Shown: piece by piece, positions 26,117 through 35,137 of the stretch
Layout of the letters: each line of letters begins with the position of its first letter
Numbering within the stretch: the first letter of the stretch is position 1
NCBI GenBank assembly: GCA_012103295.1
Contig: WLXB01000001.1
Location: forward strand, 62,001-126,000
Source: Alphaproteobacteria bacterium
GTDB taxonomy: Bacteria; Pseudomonadota; Alphaproteobacteria; Rhodospirillales; Rhodospirillaceae
Direction: 5' to 3'
DNA: 64,000 nt
Made by a program: the position numbers and the translations under genes
The notes under the pieces: generated by a model
What the model was told of the DNA's origin: nothing
The model's input: the letters and a program-made list of their open reading frames with translations, nothing else
Databases searched by the model: none

Positions 26117-26845
26117 TTACTTAGGCTGACGGTCCATGCGGGCGCCGGTCGCTAACGGGTCGTCACCAATAGTTTGATAGACCTTGCCAATAGTCGAGTC
26201 ATCATCCAGCGCACCGACTACCATATCCGCGAGATCAGCCCGCGTGATTGGGCCAGTCGGGGCCGGTTCCAAATCCATTCTGATAATCCCGGACCGCGGA
26301 TTGGACGTCAGCTGGCCAGGCCGAATGATGGTGTAGTCCAAGTCGCTCGCCATAACGTAGTTTTCAGCTTCGGCTTTGAGTTTGATGATGCCCCCCATGG
26401 CCTCGCGCTGTTGCCGTGGCACCATGCTGATACTCTTGCCCGGACCAATGATCGTCACTAACAGGAACCGTTTGGTTTTAGACTTCTCCATAGTGTCGAC
26501 CATGTTGATCGCGCCGACCAAATCGGGGGGCCGCTCGCCGCGGCCACCGCCCAGAGTTGAAATCACGGCCTTAAAATCTTTTGACAGAATAACGCGTTCG
26601 ACATCTTCCGCATTCATGGCGTCACCCGTGAAATAGGTAACGTCGAGCGGTTCAAGGTTCTCTAGGTTCGATGTTGGCCGGACAAAAGCTGTGACTGGCT
26701 CGCCCCGCGCCACAAGTATTTTAGCAATTTCTAAGCCGGTGTTGCGGGTCGCGCCAAATATCAAAACGCCTTCGGCTGCGGTCGCCGGCAGAGCACTCAA
26801 CCCAGCCAGTATAAGCGTGACAAATCCTAAAAAGCTTCGCCTCAT
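26117..26845 (-). CDS. Exported NmrA/NAD(P)-binding-like protein
   Basis: 242 residues. A signal peptide (residues about 1-23, ending ATAAE) precedes an SDR-like Rossmann fold with VLIFGATRNTGLEIAK, which matches the atypical SDR/NmrA group, and later VISTLGGGRGERPPDL and LDYTIIRPGQLTSN. These proteins bind NAD(P) and act as isomerases, reductases or redox sensors, and normally stay in the cytosol. An export signal is unusual because the periplasm has little NAD(P)H. It lies between the two orphan binding proteins, 114 bp upstream of the first on the same strand. Confidence 0.82.
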   Translation of the reverse strand: MRRSFLGFVTLILAGLSALPATAAEGVLIFGATRNTGLEIAKILVARGEPVTAFVRPTSNLENLEPLDVTYFTGDAMNAEDVERVILSKDFKAVISTLGGGRGERPPDLVGAINMVDTMEKSKTKRFLLVTIIGPGKSISMVPRQQREAMGGIIKLKAEAENYVMASDLDYTIIRPGQLTSNPRSGIIRMDLEPAPTGPITRADLADMVVGALDDDSTIGKVYQTIGDDPLATGARMDRQPK

Positions 26846-27015
26846 ATCTATGTCCTCGCGTCAATTTGCTTTCTAGTCATAGTGTATTCTAGTCCATCGG
26901 ACCCACATCGCTGATTGAACAAGCTCGCAATTAGAGCTAGCTCGGCTCAACGATGGTCGCTAGACATAGGTATGCGTACCAGTTGATGTAGCACGACCAA
27001 CATACGGAGAGGTCT

Positions 27016-27966
27016 ATGTTTGAGCGCCTTTTAATTGTAGCAGCCTTCACTTTCGCGACAGCCATGAGTTCCCTTTCGGCTCAAGCTCAAGATACCCCGG
27101 GAGACGTGTTCACCGACTGTGACACCTGCCCTCAGATGGTTGTGATCCCACCCGGTGAATTCACTATGGGGTCTGAGCGCGGTGAATTTGTCCTCAATGA
27201 AACGCGTCCGGAAACACCGGTACACCAACGCACCATTCGCTATGCCTTCGCCGCTGGAAAAACAGAAGTCAGCAATGCGCAGTTCGCTGAGTTTGTCGCG
27301 GCGACAGGCTACCGCCCGTCCACGGCTTGCACAAAGTGGCGAGGCGAAGTGGTGATGTTCGGTGGAGACTGGACCGATCCGGACTACGGTCGGCCGCCCA
27401 CACCAAACGAGCCTGTCGTTTGCGTCTCCTGGCATGATGCTAAGGCCTACACCCTATGGCTGAGCGGTAAAACCGGCGAACGGTACCGTCTTTTGTCAGA
27501 AGCTGAGTGGGAATACGTGGCGCGCGACGGCACACAATCAACATGGTCCTGGGGCGAAGAGTCTGGTTACGCGTGTAAAACAGGAAACGTTTTCGACCGA
27601 AAAGCTGCGCGGACAGATTACGCTAAGAAACACTCGTCCTGGAAACCAGTAAACTGCGACGACGGTTTTGAACGTGTCGCACCAGTGGGCTCCTTCCCAG
27701 CGAACGGTTTCGGCCTTCAAGACCTTGGTGGCAATGTTTGGGAATGGAATGAAGATTGTTCGCTCTGGCTTTACGATGACGAGGATGTAAACGAGCAACC
27801 CAACCAAGTCTCAGGCCATTGTGACCGGCGGAGCGTAAAGGGTGGCAGCTGGTTTTCGATGATCTCCAGGCATCGCCCCGCGTTTCGCGGCCGCGACCCC
27901 GAAGACTTGGCCTCTCATATTTTCGGCTTTCGGGTTGCCCGTGATCTTACGCAAGCGGATCGATAG
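27016..27966 (+). CDS. Exported SUMF1/formylglycine-generating-enzyme-like protein
   Basis: 316 residues with a Sec signal peptide (1-24, ending AQAQ). The FGE-sulfatase fold is clear: MVVIPPGEFTMGSE, KTEVSNAQFAEFVAATGY, PVVCVSWHDAKAYTLWLS, YRLLSEAEWEYVARDG, LGGNVWEWNEDC, and KGGSWF...HIFGFRVARD. The two active-site cysteines of true formylglycine-generating enzymes near the C-terminus are not seen, so sulfatase activation is unlikely. Other Cys residues may form disulfides. A binding or non-sulfatase role is more likely. GGAGAGG lies three bases before the ATG. The binding protein at 27969 begins 2 bp after the stop, so they are co-expressed. Confidence 0.87.
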   Translation: MFERLLIVAAFTFATAMSSLSAQAQDTPGDVFTDCDTCPQMVVIPPGEFTMGSERGEFVLNETRPETPVHQRTIRYAFAAGKTEVSNAQFAEFVAATGYRPSTACTKWRGEVVMFGGDWTDPDYGRPPTPNEPVVCVSWHDAKAYTLWLSGKTGERYRLLSEAEWEYVARDGTQSTWSWGEESGYACKTGNVFDRKAARTDYAKKHSSWKPVNCDDGFERVAPVGSFPANGFGLQDLGGNVWEWNEDCSLWLYDDEDVNEQPNQVSGHCDRRSVKGGSWFSMISRHRPAFRGRDPEDLASHIFGFRVARDLTQADR

Positions 27967-27968
27967 AC

Positions 27969-29492
27969 GTGAAGCGACGCGCAATGTCCCTTAAGACCTT
28001 AGCCATGGCGTGCGGCCTGTTTGTCGCCAGCAACGCAGTTCTTGCCTCCGAAACCCTCAATGTCGGCGGCACTGAACTCCCGGCTAGCCTCGGCAATCCC
28101 TACGCAGCAATTAGCGTTACACCCGGGTCTATTCTGGGTTCGATCTATGATGGCCTCACTCAAATCGATGCAGACGGACAACTAAAGCCCGCCCTCGCGT
28201 TATCATGGGAGAATGATGGCGACCGGCGCTGGGTCTTTACACTGCGCCCAAACGTCACGTTTCAAAATGGCGCTCTGCTAACTGCCGAGAATGTTGCGGC
28301 AAATATCAACGACCTCGTGAAGCCCGAAAACCGCGGCTACCCCATCGCCACAGAAATGGCATCCATCGAGTCCGCCCGTGCGCTGGACGAGACGTCCGTC
28401 GAAGTCTTCACCCGATATCCGGACCCGATGCTGGCCAAGCGGTTTAGCTTATTTCGCGTCGTGGATTTTGATTTGTGGTCTGAAATTGGACCGGATGAAT
28501 ACGGCCGCGCCCCGATCGGAACAGGCCCATTTCAGCTGAGCTCTTGGAATCAGGGTGGCGCAATATCCTTTACAGCGTTCAAGCCTTCTTGGCGCGATTC
28601 GGGAGATTTTTCGAATCTGCGCATTTTCACGCTGAAAGACTCTATCGCGCGGACCCAGTCTCTCATCGCCGGCCAAATTGATCTTGCACTAGGTCTGACG
28701 CCAGAGGACGCCCCTCTTATTGAACGACAGGGCATGAGCGTCAAAATTCACTACGGCAATCAAGTTATGGCCCTTGGCTTACCGAACGCGCTGAATAGTG
28801 ACTCTCCGCTCAACGACCAACGCGTGAGACAAGCCATCAACTATGCGGTCAACCGAACCGCCATTGTTGATTACATTCTCGGCGGTATGTTTCCGCTTGC
28901 CACGCAGGGCGCGACACCGGCCAATGTGGGCCACAACCCGGATATCACCCCCTACCTTTACGATCCTAAACGAGCACAGACGCTGTTAACTGAAGCGGGA
29001 TACCCGGACGGCTTTGAAATTATCATTGAAGTGCTGGTGGGTATGGGTCCCTCAGATTCTCTGATTTACCAGCAAGTCGCCCAGGACCTGTCTCAAGTAG
29101 GTATTACAGTGGACCTCCGAACGACGACCTACCCCGAGCGCACCCGGAAGTACTTCAGTGGAGACTGGGGTGAAGTGGATGGGTTCTCCATTTTATGGAA
29201 CAACGCGCCCTATAACGACACCGGTCGGGCTCTTAAAGACTTCTCATGCCTAAAATCCAATCCATTCTTTTGTGATGAAGGGTTGTCTGATCGTATTGCC
29301 GCCAGCAACCGCGAAATGAATCCGGATGTGCGGGCGGCCGAGCTCCGCGCGATCATGGCGGAAATGCAGACACTTGCACCAACGATCAACCTCATCGAGT
29401 ACGGCAGCGTACTCGGCTATTCAGATAGAATAGAGAATGTTCAAATCCGTCCGGTTGGTATCGCCTACGAACTCATTGAGGTAGCCAAGTAG
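27969..29492 (+). CDS. Orphan peptide-type ABC substrate-binding protein (SBP family 5), copy 2
   Basis: 507 residues from a GTG; an ATG five codons later (27984) is an alternative. Signal peptide about residues 1-26 (ending VLAS). Family 5 features include LRPNVTFQNGALLTAENVA, VRQAINYAVNRTAIVDYILGG and YDPKRAQTLLTEAGY. The protein is clearly paralogous to the one at 24443, sharing FSC...PFFCDEG. No permease or ATPase is beside it. It is linked to the exported SUMF1-type gene, 2 bp upstream, which suggests a joint periplasmic function. It ends 7 bp from the convergent acyl-CoA dehydrogenase. Confidence 0.88.
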   Translation: MKRRAMSLKTLAMACGLFVASNAVLASETLNVGGTELPASLGNPYAAISVTPGSILGSIYDGLTQIDADGQLKPALALSWENDGDRRWVFTLRPNVTFQNGALLTAENVAANINDLVKPENRGYPIATEMASIESARALDETSVEVFTRYPDPMLAKRFSLFRVVDFDLWSEIGPDEYGRAPIGTGPFQLSSWNQGGAISFTAFKPSWRDSGDFSNLRIFTLKDSIARTQSLIAGQIDLALGLTPEDAPLIERQGMSVKIHYGNQVMALGLPNALNSDSPLNDQRVRQAINYAVNRTAIVDYILGGMFPLATQGATPANVGHNPDITPYLYDPKRAQTLLTEAGYPDGFEIIIEVLVGMGPSDSLIYQQVAQDLSQVGITVDLRTTTYPERTRKYFSGDWGEVDGFSILWNNAPYNDTGRALKDFSCLKSNPFFCDEGLSDRIAASNREMNPDVRAAELRAIMAEMQTLAPTINLIEYGSVLGYSDRIENVQIRPVGIAYELIEVAK

Positions 29493-29499
29493 AGCGGCC

Positions 29500-30657
29500 T
29501 TACCGGTTACGGCCTTCCTGGAGCATATTTTTTGCGACCACGCTGCGCATCGCCTCAGATGACCCTTCATAAATGCGCATAGGCCGAACATCCCGATAAC
29601 AGCGCTCGAGGATGGTTTCGTCCGACAACCCTGATGCACCGTGCACTTGCACCGCGCGATCAACCACTCGCCCGGCCATTTCAGAAGTAAACATTTTGAT
29701 CATCGCCATCTGGGTGCGCACTTCCTGCCCTTGTTGGGCGCGCCATGCGGCATCGTAGACCATCAACCGAGAGGCATGAAGGTCGGTCGCAGAGTCCGCA
29801 ATCATCCATTGGATTGCCTGTCGAGACGACAACGGCTTGCCAAAGGTGTGCCGTTGCTTGGCGTAATCAACCATCATTTCGTAGCACCGTTGTGCGATAC
29901 CAATAGCGCGTGCCGATATCATTACCCGGCCACGATACAGTGCTGTCTCGCCAGCACCCCATCCCTGCCCTGGTTCGCCAAGCAGCTGGCCGTCAGAAAC
30001 AACACAATCATTGAAAAACAATTCGTAGGTCGGCTGACCGTGGATCATTTTCTGCTCGCGTCCAACAGAGAATCCTTCTGTATCGGCGTCAACAATGAAC
30101 CAAGTGATGCCTTCGTGACGGGATGTGCCCTTGAGCCGTGTAAGCACGAGGACATAGCGCGCCGTTTTAGCGTGACTGATCCAGCATTTGGATCCGTTCA
30201 ACTTCCAACCGCCATCAACCTTTTCAGCCGAGGTCTGTATACCGGCGAGATCTCCTGCTGCGTTAGGTTCACTAAAGGCCGCGGCACCATGAAACTCGCC
30301 CCGCATTGACGGTATGAGATAGGTCGCCTTTTGCTCGTCCGAACCCAAATTGTAAAGCACTGGGAAAAACAGCGACGACCATAGGCCGCGACCAGCGGTA
30401 CAGCGAAACGCTTCTTCCATAACGACACAGTGATCTAGCAGGCCGAGACCGGCACCGCCGACGTCTTCCGGTGCATCCATCGCCCACAGACCAAGGTCCC
30501 GTATTTTCTTTTCCAGTGGCTCCCGCACATCCTGTGGCAATTCGTGAGAATTCGGACGGTCTGGAAGAGACGTTTCCAGCGGGATTAGTTCTGTGTCGAC
30601 AAACCGACGAATGGTGTCTTTTAACATGCGCGTTTCTTCTGGGAGATCAAAATCCAT
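29500..30657 (-). CDS. Acyl-CoA dehydrogenase
   Basis: 385 residues starting at MDFDLPEET (ATG 30655-30657). The N-terminal helical domain contains FVDTELIPLE, and the middle beta domain has FSEPNAAGDLAG and LNGSKCWISHAKTARYVLV. The C-terminal helical domain has AIQWMIADSATDLHASR, then QVHGASGLSDET and MRIYEGSSEAMR, with the Glu of YEG expected to be the base. It should dehydrogenate an acyl-CoA at C2-C3 with FAD and pass electrons to ETF. A longer reading from 30774 is rejected because it overlaps the CoA-transferase and has no ribosome site. The CoA-transferase stop is only 4 bp before this start. Confidence 0.92.
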   Translation of the reverse strand: MDFDLPEETRMLKDTIRRFVDTELIPLETSLPDRPNSHELPQDVREPLEKKIRDLGLWAMDAPEDVGGAGLGLLDHCVVMEEAFRCTAGRGLWSSLFFPVLYNLGSDEQKATYLIPSMRGEFHGAAAFSEPNAAGDLAGIQTSAEKVDGGWKLNGSKCWISHAKTARYVLVLTRLKGTSRHEGITWFIVDADTEGFSVGREQKMIHGQPTYELFFNDCVVSDGQLLGEPGQGWGAGETALYRGRVMISARAIGIAQRCYEMMVDYAKQRHTFGKPLSSRQAIQWMIADSATDLHASRLMVYDAAWRAQQGQEVRTQMAMIKMFTSEMAGRVVDRAVQVHGASGLSDETILERCYRDVRPMRIYEGSSEAMRSVVAKNMLQEGRNR

Positions 30658-30661
30658 TCTC

Positions 30662-32995
30662 TTATCCTTCTGCCGCGCTCGGCGACGCGTCCTGGTCTGT
30701 CGCAACGGCGGCCGGCGCGATATCTGGGTGGGACCACGGACCACGCCATGGGGCACGCAAAAACTGGTGGCCACCAGCGTCCTGTATCAGGTCAAGCGCA
30801 GCGACTTGCGGATGCTTCATGAGTTGATTGAGTTCCGGAAACGCGACCGCGGTACCCCCATTCCGATTAAAAATGTCGAGGGCCTCTTGGGCGGACACTT
30901 GGGTCAGATAGCGTTCCCACAGGCCATGGTAGGTTCCGCTGAGGTAGCCCATGCCAATTGTCGTGCGGCCTTCCTTGAGAAAGCGTTCGTCGCCTTTGAC
31001 GCCATCGAGCATGCCTAGTTCCGACAACATCGTCGTAAAATTCTTTTCTTCCCGCAGGTTCATCATCGAGACAAAAATGTTGTTGTCTTTGGTTCGATAG
31101 CCATGCCGCGGCGGGTCCGTCTCTGCGAGGCAATAAGATGGTCCAAGCCACTCGTCCGGATTCGAGATCGCTGCCCACTGCAGAGAACGCAACGACATAA
31201 TCGCCCCGAGCCTACTCACTGAAACCTCTTGCCCGTCTCCGCTCTCACCACGGTGATAAAGGGCCGCAAGCAGACCGAGCAATCCCATTCCGGCTGCCGC
31301 ACTTTCGACGATGTCGGCACCGACGCGGATCGGTTCGCTGTCCAAACTGCCGAGCGCTCGTAGATACCCAGCCATAGCCTGTACCGTAAGTTCACTCCCG
31401 GCAGAAGCTGCTAAGGAACCCGTTTCACCATAGTAAGAAAGATTGAGGGTTATCAGTTTGTCGTGACTCGCCGTGGCCACCACAGTCTGAAGAGAATCAC
31501 CGTCTTTGGCCCCCCTGTCCAAAAGAACAATATCTGCATCTGCGACCAGTGATCTAATCTGTGCGGCATCGGCAGGGTTCGTGTGATCCAGCGCGATGAT
31601 GTCTTTGTTACGATTGAGGGCTTCGTAAATCTCACCGCGACCGGTTTGGCTTATTGGCGCAAGGTCCCGTGACCAATCTCCATCCGTCGACTCCACCTTG
31701 GTTACCGAGGCTCCGACCTCTGCCAGCAGCATGCCAACATTAGGACCCGCGTAACCTTGGCAAAATTCAACGACCTTCAAGCCAGAGAGCGGTCGCTCTG
31801 AAGATGAATCTGCATCGCTACCGCTGCGCCGCTCAGGTACATCACCAAAACCCCTGGCAAGTACGTCGTCCGTGTCGGCACCCGGGCTCGGGGTCGGCTG
31901 ATCCATCGATGCCGGAGTACGCGAGAACGCCCAAGGTAGCCCACCTGACATCATCGGGCCTGTATGATCTGGCTCGACCTCAACGAGGTAGCCATTTTCC
32001 TGGATATGGCTGTGGTTGATGAGGGTGTCGGCGTCAAACAACGCACTTGCAGGAACGCCCCCTTTCTCGAATCGTATAGTCCACCACCGCAGAGGGGCCT
32101 GCTTGATTTTCTCTCCGATAATTTCTGCCAAAGCCTCCCGGTTCTTGACCCGGTCAAAGTTAGTGATGAAACGTGCATCGGAAGTGAGCTCTGGCGCGTC
32201 GATGACTTCACACAATGCCGTCCATTGCTGTTGGGTTTGAGCCGTAACCGCGATGTAGGTATCGTCCTTCGTGGCGAAACACTGATTGGGGGCGCTCGCC
32301 GAGCTGGCGCTGCCCAATCGCGGAACCGGCTCGCCAGTACCCAATGCCTCTGCAACACGGCTAGCCTGCATCGCTAAAGTCATTGCTAGATGGCTGGTAA
32401 CAATATGAGCGCCCGCACCGAATCTTTGCTTACCAATTAAACCTAGCAATACGCCAGCAGCGAGAAACGTGCCGCCGCTGGGATCGATGTGAGTGTAGCG
32501 GAGCATTTCGGGTGAGCCGTTTGGCGAACCGTTTAACGATGCAAACCCGCTAAAGGCTTGGAGATGGGAATCGACGGCGGACATATCGCGCATCGGCCCG
32601 ACATCCCCCCATCCCGAGCTTGATCCGTAGACAATGCTAGGATTAAGCGCCTTGGCTTGGCTGTACCCAATCCCGATACGATCCGCCACACCGGGGCGAT
32701 AATTTTCGATTACGGCGTCAGCCTGACTTAACAACCGTTCAATCGCTGGCTTGTTGGCTTCGTCTTTGAAGTCCAGTTCGATGGATCGCTTGCACGAGTT
32801 GGCAATGGTATAGGCGGTTGACCATCCCTTTTGCTGCGGCCGGGCCAAACGCGTGATTTCGCCGGACGGTCGCTCTACTTTGATGGCGTCTGCACCCAAG
32901 AAGGCGAGTAAGGTCGCGCTCCACGAACCAACAATTGCCGTGCCGCAATCCAATACCCGCAAGCCTGATAAGGGGCCCTGTCCTGCAGTCGTCAT
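30662..32995 (-). CDS. Double-domain CaiB/BaiF CoA-transferase (family III)
   Basis: 777 residues made of two CaiB-type halves joined by a Pro/Ser/Asp-rich linker (about 360-400). Each half begins with the family pattern: PLSGLRVLDCGTA (8-20) and PLSGLKVVEFCQG (402-414). In family III the catalytic Asp lies in a D-x-x-x-Q-A motif. Here it is D142 (DSHLQA) in the first half, while the second half has E535 (ELTVQA) at the aligned place. Natural family III enzymes usually act as homodimers, so one chain may carry one canonical and one altered site. It should move CoA from an acyl donor to a carboxylate for the acyl-CoA dehydrogenase directly downstream. Confidence 0.9.
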   Translation of the reverse strand: MTTAGQGPLSGLRVLDCGTAIVGSWSATLLAFLGADAIKVERPSGEITRLARPQQKGWSTAYTIANSCKRSIELDFKDEANKPAIERLLSQADAVIENYRPGVADRIGIGYSQAKALNPSIVYGSSSGWGDVGPMRDMSAVDSHLQAFSGFASLNGSPNGSPEMLRYTHIDPSGGTFLAAGVLLGLIGKQRFGAGAHIVTSHLAMTLAMQASRVAEALGTGEPVPRLGSASSASAPNQCFATKDDTYIAVTAQTQQQWTALCEVIDAPELTSDARFITNFDRVKNREALAEIIGEKIKQAPLRWWTIRFEKGGVPASALFDADTLINHSHIQENGYLVEVEPDHTGPMMSGGLPWAFSRTPASMDQPTPSPGADTDDVLARGFGDVPERRSGSDADSSSERPLSGLKVVEFCQGYAGPNVGMLLAEVGASVTKVESTDGDWSRDLAPISQTGRGEIYEALNRNKDIIALDHTNPADAAQIRSLVADADIVLLDRGAKDGDSLQTVVATASHDKLITLNLSYYGETGSLAASAGSELTVQAMAGYLRALGSLDSEPIRVGADIVESAAAGMGLLGLLAALYHRGESGDGQEVSVSRLGAIMSLRSLQWAAISNPDEWLGPSYCLAETDPPRHGYRTKDNNIFVSMMNLREEKNFTTMLSELGMLDGVKGDERFLKEGRTTIGMGYLSGTYHGLWERYLTQVSAQEALDIFNRNGGTAVAFPELNQLMKHPQVAALDLIQDAGGHQFLRAPWRGPWSHPDIAPAAVATDQDASPSAAEG
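30665..30670 (-). promoter_or_regulatory. Ribosome binding site deciding the start of the acyl-CoA dehydrogenase
   Basis: GAAGGA on the minus strand, 7 bases before ATG 30657, within the last codons of the CoA-transferase gene. It supports the 385-residue reading. Confidence 0.7.
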
Positions 32996-33095
32996 TCCTA
33001 AGTCCCAGTCTTATAAATCGCTTAAATTAAAGAAGAAAATAAGACGCGCGTACGGTATGCCGGAGTCTTAAGCAGTTAAGCGCTCACTATTCGAG

Positions 33096-33869
33096 CTAAT
33101 TTTGGGAGGCGCCCCGACCGGACTCAAAAGCTCTTCCGATATATCCGGCAGTATCCTGAAGTGCTGGAAGGTATTTGGACTGAATATCCTTATCTGTCAG
33201 CGCAGACGTAAAATACCGCATGGCTAGGCAGGCGAAAACGCGCGCGTTTGAGAAAATTGGGACAGAAAGAACTGACCGTGACTTCTCTTGCCGTTTCGCG
33301 AAGCCAGCCGTTCGTACCTCGTTGGTACGAATAGCCAATGCCTTTTCGTTCTTGAATAAAGAATTGGATTTCAGCTGGCCTGCTTTAGATGCCATTTCAA
33401 CAAGCGTTTGCCGCTGATCTTCGGCACAAAAACTGAGAAAGACGAGTCCGGACGCGCTATCGAGAACGGGCACACGATGCCCCGTAAGAAAGCGGTTCTG
33501 GGAAAGCGGACTTTCGAAATCCGTATTTAGGCGAATAAGCATATAGATGCCTGACGGCGTCGAAAGCGTTAACGGCCATACCAACTCCTCACCCACTTGG
33601 TGCAACTTAGGCCGAGCGATCTCATCAATCCATTCCTCGTCTGAATAGCCATCCGAGAGCGCTCGCACTTGGCGCTCCAGCCAGTATTGTCCTGACTGGA
33701 CGTCTCGACGCACAAAGTTGGATTGGCGCAACGTTTCAAGCAGGCGGAACGTCGTGCCTCTCGTCAGGCCCGTACCACGCGAAACGGCATTGGCGTTCGA
33801 GCCGTTGTAACGGTTGAGATACTCAAGAATCCGAAGCCCACGGTTAAAAGATTGGACGGGTTGGGTCAT
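33096..33869 (-). CDS. IclR-family transcriptional regulator
   Basis: 257 residues. The N-terminal winged helix contains RGLRILEYLNRYNG, then AVSRGTGLTRGTTFRLLETL (about 30-50). The C-terminal effector domain has VPVLDSASGLVFLSF and FAKRQEKSRSVLSVPIF. IclR proteins regulate degradation genes in response to an aromatic or organic acid. It lies 100 bp upstream of the CoA-transferase and on the same strand, and so is a good candidate regulator of the acyl-CoA genes. Confidence 0.9.
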   Translation of the reverse strand: MTQPVQSFNRGLRILEYLNRYNGSNANAVSRGTGLTRGTTFRLLETLRQSNFVRRDVQSGQYWLERQVRALSDGYSDEEWIDEIARPKLHQVGEELVWPLTLSTPSGIYMLIRLNTDFESPLSQNRFLTGHRVPVLDSASGLVFLSFCAEDQRQTLVEMASKAGQLKSNSLFKNEKALAIRTNEVRTAGFAKRQEKSRSVLSVPIFSNARVFACLAMRYFTSALTDKDIQSKYLPALQDTAGYIGRAFESGRGASQN

Positions 33870-33965
33870 ACGCCTTCAGACAGGGTGGAGCGGCTATCGG
33901 GTAGCTCGCATTTCGAGCTACAGTTTAAGGCGATGCTATTGGACTCACAAGACCACCGGTCGTGA

Positions 33966-35021
33966 TCACATACGCTTAAAGATGAATGTTCCCGACTCGT
34001 CTTCATCGCGTGAGATTTGCCCGTCGCACCATAGGAAGTTCAGATGCGCCAAAGTTTCTCCTAGGGCAAAGAAGTACTGGTGATCGTTCAGAGCCCGCGG
34101 AAAAAGAACTGTCGTGGCTGTTGCGGCGGTAATCGGCTCATCGCACGCGGTCAGTGCATCATCAAGGCGATCCATGTGGTGGGACTTTAAAGCGTCAATG
34201 CGGTCATGCAGGCCGTAAAATGGCAGCTTGTGCGATGGCAGCACCAAAGTATCGATGGGAAGCGTACGGAAACGATCCAGGCTATCGAGAAAATCCTTGA
34301 GCGGGTCCGCATCTAGAGCAAAGGGCATGACGCTGACGTTGGGTGAGATTCTCGGCAACACTTGGTCACCGGAGATCAACACTTTGTCGTCTGCTCGAAA
34401 GAGCGCTGCCAGCTCAGGCGCATGCCCTGTACCGATGTTTACGGTCCAATCCTTGCCATCAATCTCGATCTCATCCGCTCCTTCAATGCGGTCAAATGCC
34501 TTTGGGGTGATTCGCTCACGAGCGGACATGTCTTTGCGGCGCCGCAAATCGATTTCTTGGCGGTCACTGGACACACCACCCCGCTCATAAAAACGGCTCA
34601 TCATTTGAACCACCGCATCGGGCTCAAGCCGGGACCAGAGATGAAAAGCATCCCATTCCTTCTGCGTGGTCGAGAGTGGAATATCGAAAGTCTTGGTGAG
34701 CCAGCCGGCCAAACCCATGTGGTCGGGATGGTGATGCGTACAAATAAGTCGCTTCGGTTTCTTACCGGCAAATACCGTTCCAAATAAACGCGACCAAATC
34801 TCTTGGGTAACCGCGGAGTCAAACCCGCTATCGACCAGCACCCAACCATCTGATTCTTCTAGAACCCACAGGTTAATGTGGTCCAACGCGAATGGGAGCG
34901 GCATCCGAATCCAATGTACGCCCGGGGCGACTTCAATACAGGTTTCCTGCTCAGGCGCATCGGCCCATGGAAAATCCAATGGCGTTTCTTCTGGTCTGAC
35001 AGACGTCGGCACGATGAACAT
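33966..35021 (-). CDS. MBL-fold metallo-hydrolase
   Basis: 351 residues. The dizinc HxHxDH motif is ICTHHHPDHMG, at about 95-105, and further ligands are likely in NIGTGHAPE and LISGDQVLPR. The C-terminal about 80 residues form an extra helical part (DALKSHHMDRLDDAL...GETLAHLNFLW). This arrangement resembles glyoxalase II-like and lactamase-like hydrolases with a C-terminal winged part. It may hydrolyse a CoA ester or lactone. It lies 96 bp upstream of the IclR gene and is divergent from the MFS gene at 35138. Confidence 0.88.
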   Translation of the reverse strand: MFIVPTSVRPEETPLDFPWADAPEQETCIEVAPGVHWIRMPLPFALDHINLWVLEESDGWVLVDSGFDSAVTQEIWSRLFGTVFAGKKPKRLICTHHHPDHMGLAGWLTKTFDIPLSTTQKEWDAFHLWSRLEPDAVVQMMSRFYERGGVSSDRQEIDLRRRKDMSARERITPKAFDRIEGADEIEIDGKDWTVNIGTGHAPELAALFRADDKVLISGDQVLPRISPNVSVMPFALDADPLKDFLDSLDRFRTLPIDTLVLPSHKLPFYGLHDRIDALKSHHMDRLDDALTACDEPITAATATTVLFPRALNDHQYFFALGETLAHLNFLWCDGQISRDEDESGTFIFKRM

Positions 35022-35137
35022 ATCCTTGGTTCGGGGATTGCGTAGAGAATGCGGTTAGGGCTAGGTGCATAATCTATCTAGCGTCGCAGGTCTAATTTGC
35101 TTGCAATACCGCATTTAATGCCAACGAGAACGACAGC

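Noticed and set aside
27016..27966. True formylglycine-generating enzyme for sulfatases
   Set aside because: The catalytic Cys pair near the C-terminus is not present and no sulfatase gene is in the window.
30658..30774. N-terminal extension of the acyl-CoA dehydrogenase by 39 codons
   Set aside because: Arg-rich, non-conserved residues that overlap the CoA-transferase gene; the ATG at 30657 has a good ribosome site.
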